From positions 1 to 64,000 of the forward strand of contig CALKHR010000018.1 of NCBI GenBank assembly GCA_937988885.1: a stretch of DNA of 64,000 bases, given 5' to 3'. Source of the stretch: an uncultured Roseiflexaceae bacterium. Its GTDB lineage: Bacteria > Chloroflexota > Chloroflexia > Chloroflexales > Roseiflexaceae. The first letter of the stretch is position 1. Every line of letters begins with the position of its first letter. Positions 51,501-61,070 of the stretch are shown here, piece by piece. The notes beneath the pieces are model-generated. The model was not told the origin of the DNA. It searched no databases and saw only the letters and a program-made list of their open reading frames with translations. Position numbers and translations under genes: made by a program.

Positions 51501-52579
51501 GCGGCTTCCCGCCCGAGATCGATCTGCTCGAATTTCCCTATTCGATTAACGAGGGCAGCGCAGCGTGGATGGTCGTGCAGCGGCGCGAGCCGATCATCAT
51601 TCCTGATACGCTCCAATCGACGGTGTGGCACGAGGTGCCTAAACACTACAATATCCGTTCGTGGTTGGGCGTGCCGATGGTGGTGAAGGGTCGGCTGTTG
51701 GGCGTGCTGAATATCGATTCGCGGCAACCGAACGGCTTCACCGAGCGCGATGCGGAGGCCGCGCAGGCGTTCGCCGATCAGGCTGCCGTGGCCCTTGAGA
51801 ACGCCCGCCTCTACGAGGAATCGGTGACGCATGTGGAGCAGGAGTTGGAGATCGCTCGGCGCATCCAGAGCAACCTGTTCCCCCGCTCGTTGCCGCAGAT
51901 CGAGGGCTTGGAGTTGGCGGCGATCTGCCAGCCCGCTCGCGAGACGGGTGGCGATTTCTTCGATTTTGTGGTGCTTGAGCATCAGCCGTCTAATCACACG
52001 CGGAATCTCGCTGTGATTGTGGGCGATGCTTCGGGCAAGAGCATCACCGGGGCGATGTTGATGGCGATCGCTCGTTCGATCGTGCGCTCGGAGGCGCGCA
52101 ACCATCAATTGCCCGAAGCGGTGATGCACGCCTCGAACCGCTGGATCGTCGATGATGTGCCCCAGCGCTCGTTTGTGGCGCTCTCCTACGCGACGCTCGA
52201 TGTGCAGAAACGGCGGCTCGCGCTGGCGAACGGCGGTCAACTCGCCCCGCTGCGTCGGCGCCCGAATGGCTTGGTCGAGTATCTCGAAGTGGGCGGCCCA
52301 AAACTTCCGTTGGGTATCCTCCCCAATGTCGCCTACGAGGCTGCCGAGTTCGACCTTGAACCTGGCGATCTGCTGATCTTCTACACCGATGGGATTGTCG
52401 AGGCTCATAACGATGCTCGCGAACTGTTTGGCTTCGAGCGCCTAGAAGCACTTGTGCAGCAGTACGGCGTTTTACCTCCCCTTCAACTGATTGATACCAT
52501 TCTGCATCACATTAGCGCCTTTATTGGCGATATTCCGCCCCACGACGATATGACGTTAGTGGCACTTCGCGTGGTATAA
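48590..52579 (+). CDS. six-GAF-domain SpoIIE-type protein phosphatase
   Basis: A 1329-residue cytoplasmic protein. Six GAF domains follow one another (about 58-190, 240-360, 392-540, 565-715, 763-903, 933-1072), with short coiled coils between. Several end in the typical SWLGVPLL...GVISIQSY-like pattern. A C-terminal PP2C-type SpoIIE/RsbU phosphatase (about 1085-1329) has its metal-binding Asp residues in ETGGDFFDF, VGDASGKSITGAMLMA and PHDDMTLVAL. Such phosphatases act on anti-sigma antagonists in partner-switching pathways, but no such partner is nearby. ATG 48590 with AGAGGG is preferred to the GTG 15 codons upstream. Confidence 0.92.
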   Translation: MSLRDQSHTKIPSQSSLDSQALQSELERNRQVLDVLHNITVACHGITSFKAIFEVICRELRNIFHFDSCYISLFDNQQPDRFLASLMIDGDEMEYQENMGIGELTSLILRDRRPLLFYDLLEERKTLARQPEPFGAAHKRSRSWLGVPLLIGQAAVGVISIQSYEVGRYTEHDCEQLMRIGNVVAVAIENAYLDQNQQTLSLALSEQVAARTVELATINAIAGELVLQHPLPVLLTRALDWIVPLFNLEAASVRRVDPRRNELVLEAHRGVNDHYLHALKRLPIEGEVLEHVIYEKQPYFVPPISSDGSDGEHSSAALLVLPLQTGGRVLGTLGLSGNVVMEFEQAQLDLAQAVGNQLAIAIENARLFGEQERQIGELRALGDIGRAAGTTYDLPTLLRQVHDALVPLMRPDAFAITVYDPERQIITDGISLDEGKEYDYWRNQPPPADSLTAWVLRHCQPLHFDELDKQIHAYPELGQNLIGAGKHAVSWLGVPLLNREGVAIGTIAVQSYRVAAFDARDAAFLTTVARQVALHVQNVVLLTQRERQVRELDAIGRIGALISASFDLDEMINVVYYTLQEVTNASVFSLLISEPESHVITHAKFVELGEPISLPWVDQPPAKGSMTDWILNHGEPLLFYDLSVERDNFEKLGLLPVPLGPDNPVRSWAGVPLLAQDGQTIGMLSVQHYEPNMYDQQTLEFLAQVASHVSLGVQKVRLFGERERQLIENARLFAAAQDHAAMAERQAQRMALVNRISLLLSSRLDLQEVLDLAAKELVGLFWADHTGIMLFEEERDQCTVVAEFPKKGTLGVSVPLTSTPLIAKLFENRRPLVINSVETDPVVESLRQTLLDFGITSLMVVPLISRGKVIGSIGLDSYNQPWILGGEEEDLFLTIASAIASAVENARLFAAEQAAHRTAETLRQVARVLSSSFDTREVLQLILRELRNMIAYDTASIMLLERDTLRFAAHSGFPPEIDLLEFPYSINEGSAAWMVVQRREPIIIPDTLQSTVWHEVPKHYNIRSWLGVPMVVKGRLLGVLNIDSRQPNGFTERDAEAAQAFADQAAVALENARLYEESVTHVEQELEIARRIQSNLFPRSLPQIEGLELAAICQPARETGGDFFDFVVLEHQPSNHTRNLAVIVGDASGKSITGAMLMAIARSIVRSEARNHQLPEAVMHASNRWIVDDVPQRSFVALSYATLDVQKRRLALANGGQLAPLRRRPNGLVEYLEVGGPKLPLGILPNVAYEAAEFDLEPGDLLIFYTDGIVEAHNDARELFGFERLEALVQQYGVLPPLQLIDTILHHISAFIGDIPPHDDMTLVALRVV

Positions 52580-52746
52580 CACTGCGTTGTGTGCTCTATT
52601 GTGTTTCATCTGCTTGGTTTGTCCAATAATCAATGCACAAACTATCACATGTTGTTATACAATTCAGAACATTGATATGCTGACCAAGCCGTTCGGTATG
52701 TGAGAAATAGAGATACGTTGATCTCACAGTAGATCCTCTCTCCTGT

Positions 52747-52790
52747 AGTATCGATCTTCTCTTTTATTCAGAAGATCGATACTCTATTTT
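52747..52790 (+). terminator. Rho-independent terminator
   Basis: AGTATCGATCTTCT and AGAAGATCGATACT form a perfect 14-bp stem with a 9-base loop, followed by CTATTTTT. It lies about 170 bases after the SpoIIE gene stop. Confidence 0.85.
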
Positions 52791-52993
52791 TGGAATACAA
52801 TTTTGTCGATGCCCCAATTAATGGTGATTAGTCGGCTGTATTTTGTTGTTGGGGTATGTGTTTAACCAAAATTTGATAGACGTGTTCAGAGTAAAAATAT
52901 ATGATATACGCTCTATGATGTTTATTAAACGCAGGGTGTACTGCTTGTTTAGTGATTTTTGTTTTAATCTCTCAGTTTGGTGCTATCCTGGTG

Positions 52994-52999
52994 TATAAT
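52994..52999 (+). promoter_or_regulatory. -10 element upstream of the pseudokinase gene
   Basis: A perfect TATAAT, about 110 bases before the start at 53109. No good -35 is spaced correctly. Confidence 0.4.
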
Positions 53000-53108
53000 A
53001 TCTATCTACTAACAAGAAATATGATGGTAGCGCAATAATTGCGCACATCATCTTGTTCACTTGTTGTTTAGTTACGGCGGGCATATTGCAAAGGTGCTAT
53101 TGAAGCGT

Positions 53109-56100
53109 ATGGCGGGCGTATCTCCACATCACGGCTCACATGTCGTAACGGCGGGCTTTCGTGGTGAGCCGCTTGTGACGCTCACGGGCGAGCCATGGGA
53201 GCTTGAGCAATTTTTGCCGTTTGCACTTCGTGTGACCAAACTCCTGGCTCGCATTCACGAGCATCGGTTCGCTCACCTGAATCTTCAGCCGCGCGCTATC
53301 CTGATCGATCCGCAGACTAGTGAGGTATCCCTTGTGCCAGGCTCCTACGCGATTGCGGAGAAAGATAGCTCGCTGCCTAAATTGGAGCCGATGCCTGCCT
53401 ATCTCGCTCCGGAGCAGACTGGTCGGCTGCGTTGGCCCGCCGATGAGCGCAGCGATCTCTACACGCTTGGTGTGATCTTCTACGAACTGCTGACCGACTC
53501 CCCGCTCTTTCAGGCGATGGACCCGCTGGAGTGGGCGCACTGCCATATTGCGCGCTGGCCCATCCCGCCGATCGTGTGTAATCCTCGCATTCCGCCCATC
53601 GTCAACGACATTGTGCTGAAGTTGTTGGCGAAATCGGCAGACGAGCGCTACCAGAGCGCCAATGGTCTGTACCACGATCTCGAACAGTGCTGGCTGCAGT
53701 TGTCGGTGCATGCGCAGATCGACGCCTTCCCGCTTGGCTTGCAGGATCGCTCGGGCCGCTTGGTCTTTCCGCAGCAACTGTACGGGCGTACTAAAGAAGT
53801 GGCACTCTTGCTCGAATCCTTCGAGGAAGTGCTGCAGACCGGCCAGCCCTCCCTGATGCTGATTGCTGGTTACTCGGGCGTCGGCAAATCGGCGCTGGTG
53901 GCCGAACTGCACAAGCCGATCATCAAGCATCGAGGCTATTTTATCAGCGGCAAGTTCGATCAATACCAACGCGGCATCCCCTACGCCACCATTGTGATGG
54001 CCTTCCGCTCGCTAATCCAGCAGTTGCTCACGGAGAGCGAATCGCGGATCGCCCGTTGGCGACAGAAGATTTTGGAAGCGGTCGGCGACTACGGGTACTT
54101 GATCATAGATCTGATCCCGCAGGTAGCGCTGATCATTGGCTCGCAGCCCGTGATCGAGGAACTCCCCGTCGCCGAGGCGCAGAATCGTTTGCACCTGGTG
54201 TTTCAGCAGTTTGTGAGCGTGTTTGCGAGTTCGGAATATCCGCTGGTGCTGTTTTTGGACGATCTGCAGTGGATGGACGCGGCCAGTTTCACGTTATTAG
54301 CGAATTTGATGACATTGCCCGGCGAGCGCAACCAGTTGTTCATCATTGGTGCGTACCGCGATAACGAGGTCGGCCCGACGCACCCATTGATGACGATGCT
54401 CGAGGAGTTGTGCGCGCAGGGGCACGTGGCCAAGACCATCACGCTGCAGCCGCTTGAGGAGCAGCATGTGCGGCAGATCCTCTCGGATACGATGCATTAC
54501 CCCGAGAAGCATGTCGCACCTTTGGCGCGCCTGGTGTTCGCCAAAACGCGCGGTAATCCGTTCTTCTTCTTCCAGTTTGTCACCGCGCTGTATCAGGATG
54601 GGATGCTGCGCTTCAATCCAGAAGAACAGTGCTGGGTGTGGAATTTAGAGGAGTTGCAGGCCCGCCAGTTCACCGAGAACGTTGTTGAGTTGATGATCGG
54701 CGAGTTGCAGCGCCTGCCGTTACAGACGCAGCGCGTGCTGCAATTGGCGGGTCTGCTCGGCAATCAGTTCGATCTCGCGTCGCTCTCGCTGGTGGCTCAG
54801 CAATCGCCCGCCGATACGGCTGCGCACCTCTGGCCCGCCCTGCAGGTCGGCCTGATCATTCGGCGGGGCACGCTGTATCGCTTTCTGCACGACCGTGTGC
54901 AGGAGGCCGCGTACGCGCTCACACCACCCGAGCAGTTGGCGGAGTTGCACGCCCACATCGGTCGCCTGCTGTACGAGCATCTCGCAGAGGATGAGCTAGA
55001 AGAACAACTCTTTGCGGTGACGACGCACCTGAATTTGGGCGCCTCGATGTTGCAGAATGTCGATGAGCGCCACAAAGTGGCCGAGTTGAATCTGCGCGCT
55101 GGCATCAAGGCTCGCGCCACCACCGCCTACGCCGAGGCGTGCACCTACCTCTCCGAAGGGATGATGCTGCTCGCGGCCAACAGTTGGACGACCGACTATC
55201 AACTCACCTACGACTTGTACATGTATCGCGCTGAGTGTGAGTATTTATCGGGCAACTTCGCTTTGGCCGAGCAACTGCTGCAGATCATCTTCAGCCACAC
55301 CAAAACGAGCGTGGATCGGGTACAGGCCTATGCGCTCAATATCTACCTGTATGTGACGCAGGGCGCGATAACGCTGGCCCGCGATACAGGTCTCGAAAGC
55401 TTGACCGAGCTGGGCGTGGTGCTCCCCGCCCACCCTAGTGATGAGATGGTGCAGGCGGCCTATCAGGAGGTGCTCGATCTGGTGGGGGATCGCCCGATCG
55501 AGCAGTTGAGCGAACTGCCCGAACTGACAGATCCGCAGATCCAACTGGTGATGCGAGCATTGGCTGTGCTCGATGCGGCGTCGTTCTACACAGATAGCAA
55601 CCTCTACACGCTGCGGGTCTGCCGGATGGTGGCGCTGAGCCTGCGGCACGGCAATTCCGAAGATTCCATCCATGCGTACAGCCATTTTGGTTACTTGATG
55701 TCGTCGATCTTCCATCGCTATCAAGATGGGTACGCTTTTACCAATGTGGCCTACGACCTGTGCGTGCGCCTAAACAGCGCCCGTTACCGTGGGCAAGTGC
55801 ACTACTTCCGCGGCCTCAGCGCGTTGTGGGTGCGTCCGCTCTCCATGGTGATCGCACTGCAGCGCGATGTTTTACAAATGCTGATCCGGAATGGGGAGTT
55901 AGCCTACGCGTCTATGTGCTCCAACTATCTTGTTTCCAATGTGCTGGCAACTGGCCTGCTCCTTGAGGATGTGGCGCAGGAAGCACAAGAGCATCTTGCG
56001 TTCGTGCAACAGGTTAAATTCGACGATGTGGCCGATCTAATCCGCCCGGTGATCCAGGTCACCAAACTGTTGCGGGGTCTCACCTACACCTCCACCAAGC

Positions 56101-57956
56101 TCGACGACGATACCTTCAGCGAGGATCACTTCGAGGCGACCTTCACCCCCGAGCGTATGCCTCTGGTGATCTGCCGCTATTACATCGCGAAGTTGATGGC
56201 GCACTGCATTATGGGCGATTTCGCAATGGCGCATGCCGCTGCTGTTCAGGCTCAGCCGCTGCTCTGGTCGATCGCGGGCTTTCAGGAGATGCACAACTAC
56301 ACTTACTTCGCTGCGCTGGCCTTGGCGAGCATTTACGACGATGCCGCGCCCAAGGAGCGCGCGCAGTACCTTGAGACGCTGCAGGGCTACTTGGATCAAC
56401 TGATGGAGTGGACCGAGAGCAACCAAGAGACGTTTGGTTGCACGGCTGCGCTCGTCTCCGCCGAGTTATCGCGTATCCGCGAGGACGATTTGGTCGCGAT
56501 GCGCAGCTATGAGCAGGCGATCGAGTCCGCCCGCACCTACGGCTTTGTGCAACACCAAGCGCTCGCAAACGAGTTTGCCGCGCGGTTCTACCAAAAACGC
56601 AAGTTTGCCACGATCGCCGCAACTTACTTGCGCGAAGCGCATATCTGCTATGCGCTGTGGGGTGCAGATGGCAAGGTTCGGCAGATCACCGAGCAGAACC
56701 CGCATCTATTGGATCAGAAGCCGATCCTGGAACTGGAGCCACCCACTCCCGCACATCGCCTCGATGTATTCGCTTCGATCAAAGCCTCGCAGGCTATCTC
56801 GGGCGAATTGACGCTCGATATGCTGCTTGATACGTTGATGCGGGTGACGATGGAGCAAGCGGGGGCCGATTATGGCGCTTTCCTCAGCTGTATCTCCTCT
56901 CGCCAGTTTCAGATCGATGCGGAAGCGTGGGTCGAGGGGCAACGCATCCAGGTGCATACCAGTTCGCAATTGGTGCCGAACGAGGCGGACCTACCGATGT
57001 CGATTATCACCTACGTGCAGCGCACCCGCGAGGCGCTCGTGCTCGATGTGTCGCGGGCGTCGAGCCCGATCGCCGAAGATCTCGCCCGCATCACCCGCGA
57101 CCCGAAATCGGTGCTGTGCCTGCCGATTATGCGCCAAGCCGAGCTATTGGGCGTGTTGTACCTCGAGAATCGGCTGATGGCTGGCGCGTTCACGCCCGAT
57201 CGTCTCGATATGTTGCAGATCTTAGGCGCACAGGCGGCGATCTCGTTGGAGAACGCGCGGCTCTACACCAACCTGCGCCACGAGAACGCCGAGCGCCGCC
57301 GCGCCGAGGCCCGCATTATGGCCGCCTTGGCCGAGAAAGAGTTATTGTTGGGCGAGATCCATCACCGCGTCAAAAATAACCTGCAAGTGATCTCGAGTCT
57401 GTTCAGTTTGCAGGCCGATGGCGTCAAAGACCCCGAAGCGCGCAACCTGCTACGGGCGAGCGAGAGCCGCGTGCGGGCGATGGCGCTCATCCATCAGCGG
57501 CTGTACCGCTTCAATAACCTCGAAGAGATCAACTTTGCCGAATACACCCGCGATCTCGTGGCGGCGTTATATCAAGCCCATGGCGTCGATGATGAGACGA
57601 TCATCTGTCAGATCGATTCGGCAGGTATTTCGCTTGGTATCAATATTGCAGTGTCGTGTGGCCTGCTCATCAACGAACTTGTTGCGAACGCGCTACGGCA
57701 CGCCTTTCCAGACTCCAATACCGGTCAAATATTGATCCACTTTCAACAGGAGGCCGATGGGAAGTATCGGTTAACTGTTGAGGATAATGGCATTGGTGTG
57801 AGCGATGAAGCCTTAATCGAGCGGCCTGGGCATCTGGGGCTCGTGTTGGTTCGCGAACTCGTTGAGCAGATCGGTGGAACGCTTGAGATTAGCTCTGATC
57901 ATGGGACTGCCGTAATTGTGCGCTTCCGGAACGTTGAATCGACAGTGTCAGAGTGA
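53109..57956 (+). CDS. pseudokinase-AAA-TPR-GAF-histidine kinase
   Basis: A 1615-residue multi-domain protein. Residues 1-205 are the C-lobe of a Ser/Thr kinase domain only: the N-lobe with its ATP-binding Lys is missing, the HRD loop reads AHLNLQPRAIL (catalytic Asp lost) and DFG is replaced (LVPGSYA), whereas PAYLAPEQTGR and the later helices remain. An AAA-type ATPase follows (P-loop GYSGVGKSA at about 253-261), then TPR-like helices (about 560-1200), a GAF domain (about 1220-1385) and a HisKA_2-type kinase (LLGEIHHRVKNNLQV, about 1413; HATPase to the end). The ATG at 53109 is chosen; the frame opens earlier with TTG/GTG at 53061 without adding kinase sequence. The receiver-kinase gene follows after 53 bases. 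Confidence 0.85.
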   Translation: MAGVSPHHGSHVVTAGFRGEPLVTLTGEPWELEQFLPFALRVTKLLARIHEHRFAHLNLQPRAILIDPQTSEVSLVPGSYAIAEKDSSLPKLEPMPAYLAPEQTGRLRWPADERSDLYTLGVIFYELLTDSPLFQAMDPLEWAHCHIARWPIPPIVCNPRIPPIVNDIVLKLLAKSADERYQSANGLYHDLEQCWLQLSVHAQIDAFPLGLQDRSGRLVFPQQLYGRTKEVALLLESFEEVLQTGQPSLMLIAGYSGVGKSALVAELHKPIIKHRGYFISGKFDQYQRGIPYATIVMAFRSLIQQLLTESESRIARWRQKILEAVGDYGYLIIDLIPQVALIIGSQPVIEELPVAEAQNRLHLVFQQFVSVFASSEYPLVLFLDDLQWMDAASFTLLANLMTLPGERNQLFIIGAYRDNEVGPTHPLMTMLEELCAQGHVAKTITLQPLEEQHVRQILSDTMHYPEKHVAPLARLVFAKTRGNPFFFFQFVTALYQDGMLRFNPEEQCWVWNLEELQARQFTENVVELMIGELQRLPLQTQRVLQLAGLLGNQFDLASLSLVAQQSPADTAAHLWPALQVGLIIRRGTLYRFLHDRVQEAAYALTPPEQLAELHAHIGRLLYEHLAEDELEEQLFAVTTHLNLGASMLQNVDERHKVAELNLRAGIKARATTAYAEACTYLSEGMMLLAANSWTTDYQLTYDLYMYRAECEYLSGNFALAEQLLQIIFSHTKTSVDRVQAYALNIYLYVTQGAITLARDTGLESLTELGVVLPAHPSDEMVQAAYQEVLDLVGDRPIEQLSELPELTDPQIQLVMRALAVLDAASFYTDSNLYTLRVCRMVALSLRHGNSEDSIHAYSHFGYLMSSIFHRYQDGYAFTNVAYDLCVRLNSARYRGQVHYFRGLSALWVRPLSMVIALQRDVLQMLIRNGELAYASMCSNYLVSNVLATGLLLEDVAQEAQEHLAFVQQVKFDDVADLIRPVIQVTKLLRGLTYTSTKLDDDTFSEDHFEATFTPERMPLVICRYYIAKLMAHCIMGDFAMAHAAAVQAQPLLWSIAGFQEMHNYTYFAALALASIYDDAAPKERAQYLETLQGYLDQLMEWTESNQETFGCTAALVSAELSRIREDDLVAMRSYEQAIESARTYGFVQHQALANEFAARFYQKRKFATIAATYLREAHICYALWGADGKVRQITEQNPHLLDQKPILELEPPTPAHRLDVFASIKASQAISGELTLDMLLDTLMRVTMEQAGADYGAFLSCISSRQFQIDAEAWVEGQRIQVHTSSQLVPNEADLPMSIITYVQRTREALVLDVSRASSPIAEDLARITRDPKSVLCLPIMRQAELLGVLYLENRLMAGAFTPDRLDMLQILGAQAAISLENARLYTNLRHENAERRRAEARIMAALAEKELLLGEIHHRVKNNLQVISSLFSLQADGVKDPEARNLLRASESRVRAMALIHQRLYRFNNLEEINFAEYTRDLVAALYQAHGVDDETIICQIDSAGISLGINIAVSCGLLINELVANALRHAFPDSNTGQILIHFQQEADGKYRLTVEDNGIGVSDEALIERPGHLGLVLVRELVEQIGGTLEISSDHGTAVIVRFRNVESTVSE

Positions 57957-58009
57957 TGGTGAGCGTTGCAGGGCTAATGTGCAACATGTTGTATCTTTGA
58001 GGAAGTTGT

Positions 58010-61000
58010 ATGACTATGCGAGCGGTTGCAGCCGATGTACCTGTTATTATGGTGGTTGAGGACGAACGAATCACCGCGCTCGATCTCAAACGCCGTTTAG
58101 AGAGCTTTGGCTATCACGTACCGCCCATTGCATCGACTGGTGCTGAAGCAATACTTCGTGCCGCAGAAACCCGCCCCGACCTGATCCTGATGGATATCAT
58201 GCTGAAAGGGCCGATCGATGGAATTACCGCCGCTCAACAGATTCGGCTCACCTGCGATATCCCAACGGTGTTCTTGACAGCCTATTCCGATGAAGCGACG
58301 ATCGAGCGGGCGAAGGAGACCCAGCCTCTAGGCTATTTGCTCAAGCCGTTTGAGGAGGGCTCGCTACGTTCGACGATTGAGATCGCGCTCAACAATCGGG
58401 CATTGCAACGCCACCTGCGCTCGAGCGAGGAATCGCTGCGTCGGCAGAACCAGTATTTTAATTCAATGCACGAATTAGCCCTCTCGTTATTGAATCGCCT
58501 CGATCTTGAACCGCTGTTAGAGTCGATTGTGTTGCGCACCGCGGAGTTGGTGGGCGCGCCGATCGGCTTCATCGATCTGTTGCTGCCGAACCAAGTGGTG
58601 CTGGCGGGCCAACTCGAAAACGACACGTTTGTGTGGTTGGGTGAACAGCACCCACAAATGTGCGGCGATGTGTTGCGCACGGTGTGGCGCTCCGGCCAAC
58701 CGATCCTGGTCGATGATTATCAAACGTGGTCTCAGCAGGCCGAACAGTCTCCAAAGCATATCCACGCGATCATCGCTGTGCCATTGAAGGCTGGCCAACG
58801 GGTCATCGGTGTGTTGGGGTTGGTGCAGAGCGAAGTGGGTAAGAGTTTTACGGTGACACAGCTCGAAGTGATCGCACGGTTTGCGGGCCTCGCTGCGATT
58901 GCTCTGGATCACGCTCAACTGTACCAAGCGGCGCAGGACGAATTGGCCGAGCGCCGACGCGCCGAAGAGGCAGCCGCCTCCTTGGCCGCGCAACGCGAGC
59001 GCTTGATCGATGTCTCGCGGCTGGTCTTATCGAGCCTCGATCTGGCGGAGATCCATCGTCGGGTCCGTGAACTGTTGAGCGAGATGCTCGATTACGAGTA
59101 TTTGTCGATCTATCAACTGAATACCGCGCAGCAGACGCTTGAATTGATCTTTTCAAGCGATGCGGAGCCGGAACATTACCCCAACTACACGATGCCTTCC
59201 AATCAAGGTATCATTGGTTCAGTGGTGCGCTCTGGTGTTGCGGAGTGGGTGAACGACGCCCAACACGACCCGCGCTCGTTCTACTTCGAGGGCACGCAGA
59301 TCAACAAGGATCATATGATCTGCGTCCCGCTGATGGCCCAAGGCCGCACGTTTGGCGTCTTTGTGGTGGGCCGTAAGCATGACCCTGGTTTTACGAACGA
59401 TGAGTTCGATTTAGTGCAGCCGTTTGTGGCATATGTGGCCTTAGCAATGGAGCACGCGCAGTTGTACGCCTCCATCCGCGATGAGTTGCGCGCTCGCCAG
59501 GAGGCGCAGGCCGCGCTGCAAGAATCGGAACGCCGCCTGCGCCTGATCGCCGAGAATACCACCGACCTTATTCTGGCCTACGATATGGATCAGCAGTTGG
59601 TGTATGTGAACCCGGCGGTTGTGCGTATGCTCGGCTATTCGATCAGCGAACTTCACGCTATGCAGATGCTGCGCCACCACCCGAACGATGAGCCGCTGAT
59701 GAAGCGGATGTGGAAGAAGATCTTCGAGGGCCGCCGCTTCTCGGAGGTCGAGTCGCGTCTGCTCACCAAAGACGGTGAATTTGTGTGGGTGCAGGCTTCG
59801 TGGGGGCCGCTCTACGATGAGGCTGGCCACCAAGTGGGTGTGCGCGGTGCGATTCGCGATATCACGCAGCATAAGCGCGCTGAGCAACTGCAATCGCTGC
59901 AACTGGCCGTGACGCGTATCACCGCCGAGTCGCGCAGCCGGGCCGAGGCCACCCCGCGCTTCTTGCAGGCGATCTGCATCAATGCCGGGTGGCAGGTCGG
60001 CGAACTGTGGCGCGTCGATTCCGATCTGCAGACGCTGATCTGGGAGTCGGCATGGCACGTCTCCTCGGCGGCGGCGAAGGCGTTTGTGGAGGCAGGCGAG
60101 ACGATGCAACTTGCCGAGGGCGAGGTAACCTATCGCGCTTGGAAGGCCGATCAGTTTGTGTGGGTGACCAATATCGATCAGCCGACGAACAGCGAGCGGG
60201 CTGCGCTGGCCGAGGCGGCGGGCCTGCGTGATGCGATCGCCCTGCCGATCCGGGCGGGTAATGTGCTGGCAATCCTGGCATTCTACAATACTACCATCTC
60301 GCCCCGCGATCCCGATTTGCGCACGACTCTGGAGAGCATCAGCAGTCAGATCGGCCAGTTTATGGAGCGGATGCGCGCCGAGGGGCAGTTGCGGCAGTAC
60401 GCTCAACAGCTTATGGACGCGCAAGAACAAGAGCGGGCGCGCATCGCACGGGAGCTGCACGATGAGATCGGCCAAGCGCTGGCGCTGATTAAGATGAATG
60501 TGCGGGCGGTGCAACGCCTGGCGCAGACCACCGAACTGGCGCCGCGCCTATCGCAGAGCTTGGGCATCATCGAGGAGACATTGCAGCGCGTGCGCACCCT
60601 GGCGCTGGACCTGCGCCCCTCGATGCTCGATGATCTCGGCTTGGCCGCGACACTGCAGTGGTATGTCGAACGGCAGGGCGAGTGGGCCGATTGGGATATC
60701 GAGGTGCGCTCTCAGCTCGATGGTGCGCGTCTGCCGCTCGATCTAGAGACAGCCTGTTTCCGCGTGGCACAGGAAGCTTTACATAATATTGTTCGACACG
60801 CACAAGCGCAGCATGTGACGATCGATCTGTGGCAGGACCAGCAGACGCTTCATATGCGGATTCGCGACGATGGGATTGGGTTTGATGTGCGGGCGGCGCA
60901 GGAGCGAGCGGCTCGTGGCAGCAGTGGCGGCTTGTTGGGTATGCGCGAACGTGTGGCGCTTGCTGGCGGAAGTTTGATGATCGATTCAACGCCAAATATG

Positions 61001-61060
61001 GGGACATCGTTGTGGGTACGGTTGCCTTTGCCGAGTCTCGACGATCAACCTAAGTCATAA
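58010..61060 (+). CDS. receiver-GAF-GAF-PAS-GAF histidine kinase (NarX/DegS-type)
   Basis: A 1016-residue cytoplasmic sensor. An N-terminal receiver (about 13-130) has phospho-acceptor D62 (LILMDIMLKG) and Lys in YLLKPFEE. Two GAF domains (about 163-305 and 345-492), a PAS domain (about 512-628; ENTTDLILAYDMDQQLVYVN) and a third GAF (about 640-780) precede a HisKA_3 domain with H817 (RIARELHDEIGQALALI) and a HATPase (about 918-1012; GLLGMRERVALAGGS). The HisKA_3 type pairs with NarL-family regulators, and one is encoded 10 bases downstream. GAGGAAG is about 4 bases before the ATG. Confidence 0.93.
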   Translation: MTMRAVAADVPVIMVVEDERITALDLKRRLESFGYHVPPIASTGAEAILRAAETRPDLILMDIMLKGPIDGITAAQQIRLTCDIPTVFLTAYSDEATIERAKETQPLGYLLKPFEEGSLRSTIEIALNNRALQRHLRSSEESLRRQNQYFNSMHELALSLLNRLDLEPLLESIVLRTAELVGAPIGFIDLLLPNQVVLAGQLENDTFVWLGEQHPQMCGDVLRTVWRSGQPILVDDYQTWSQQAEQSPKHIHAIIAVPLKAGQRVIGVLGLVQSEVGKSFTVTQLEVIARFAGLAAIALDHAQLYQAAQDELAERRRAEEAAASLAAQRERLIDVSRLVLSSLDLAEIHRRVRELLSEMLDYEYLSIYQLNTAQQTLELIFSSDAEPEHYPNYTMPSNQGIIGSVVRSGVAEWVNDAQHDPRSFYFEGTQINKDHMICVPLMAQGRTFGVFVVGRKHDPGFTNDEFDLVQPFVAYVALAMEHAQLYASIRDELRARQEAQAALQESERRLRLIAENTTDLILAYDMDQQLVYVNPAVVRMLGYSISELHAMQMLRHHPNDEPLMKRMWKKIFEGRRFSEVESRLLTKDGEFVWVQASWGPLYDEAGHQVGVRGAIRDITQHKRAEQLQSLQLAVTRITAESRSRAEATPRFLQAICINAGWQVGELWRVDSDLQTLIWESAWHVSSAAAKAFVEAGETMQLAEGEVTYRAWKADQFVWVTNIDQPTNSERAALAEAAGLRDAIALPIRAGNVLAILAFYNTTISPRDPDLRTTLESISSQIGQFMERMRAEGQLRQYAQQLMDAQEQERARIARELHDEIGQALALIKMNVRAVQRLAQTTELAPRLSQSLGIIEETLQRVRTLALDLRPSMLDDLGLAATLQWYVERQGEWADWDIEVRSQLDGARLPLDLETACFRVAQEALHNIVRHAQAQHVTIDLWQDQQTLHMRIRDDGIGFDVRAAQERAARGSSGGLLGMRERVALAGGSLMIDSTPNMGTSLWVRLPLPSLDDQPKS

Positions 61061-61070
61061 GGAGAGGTGT

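Larger units (their letters stand above)
52580..53108. other. AT-rich intergenic region before the pseudokinase gene
   Basis: No gene is seen in these 529 bases. They hold the terminator at 52747-52790 and a possible promoter at 52994. The AT content is clearly higher than that of the flanking genes. Confidence 0.6.
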
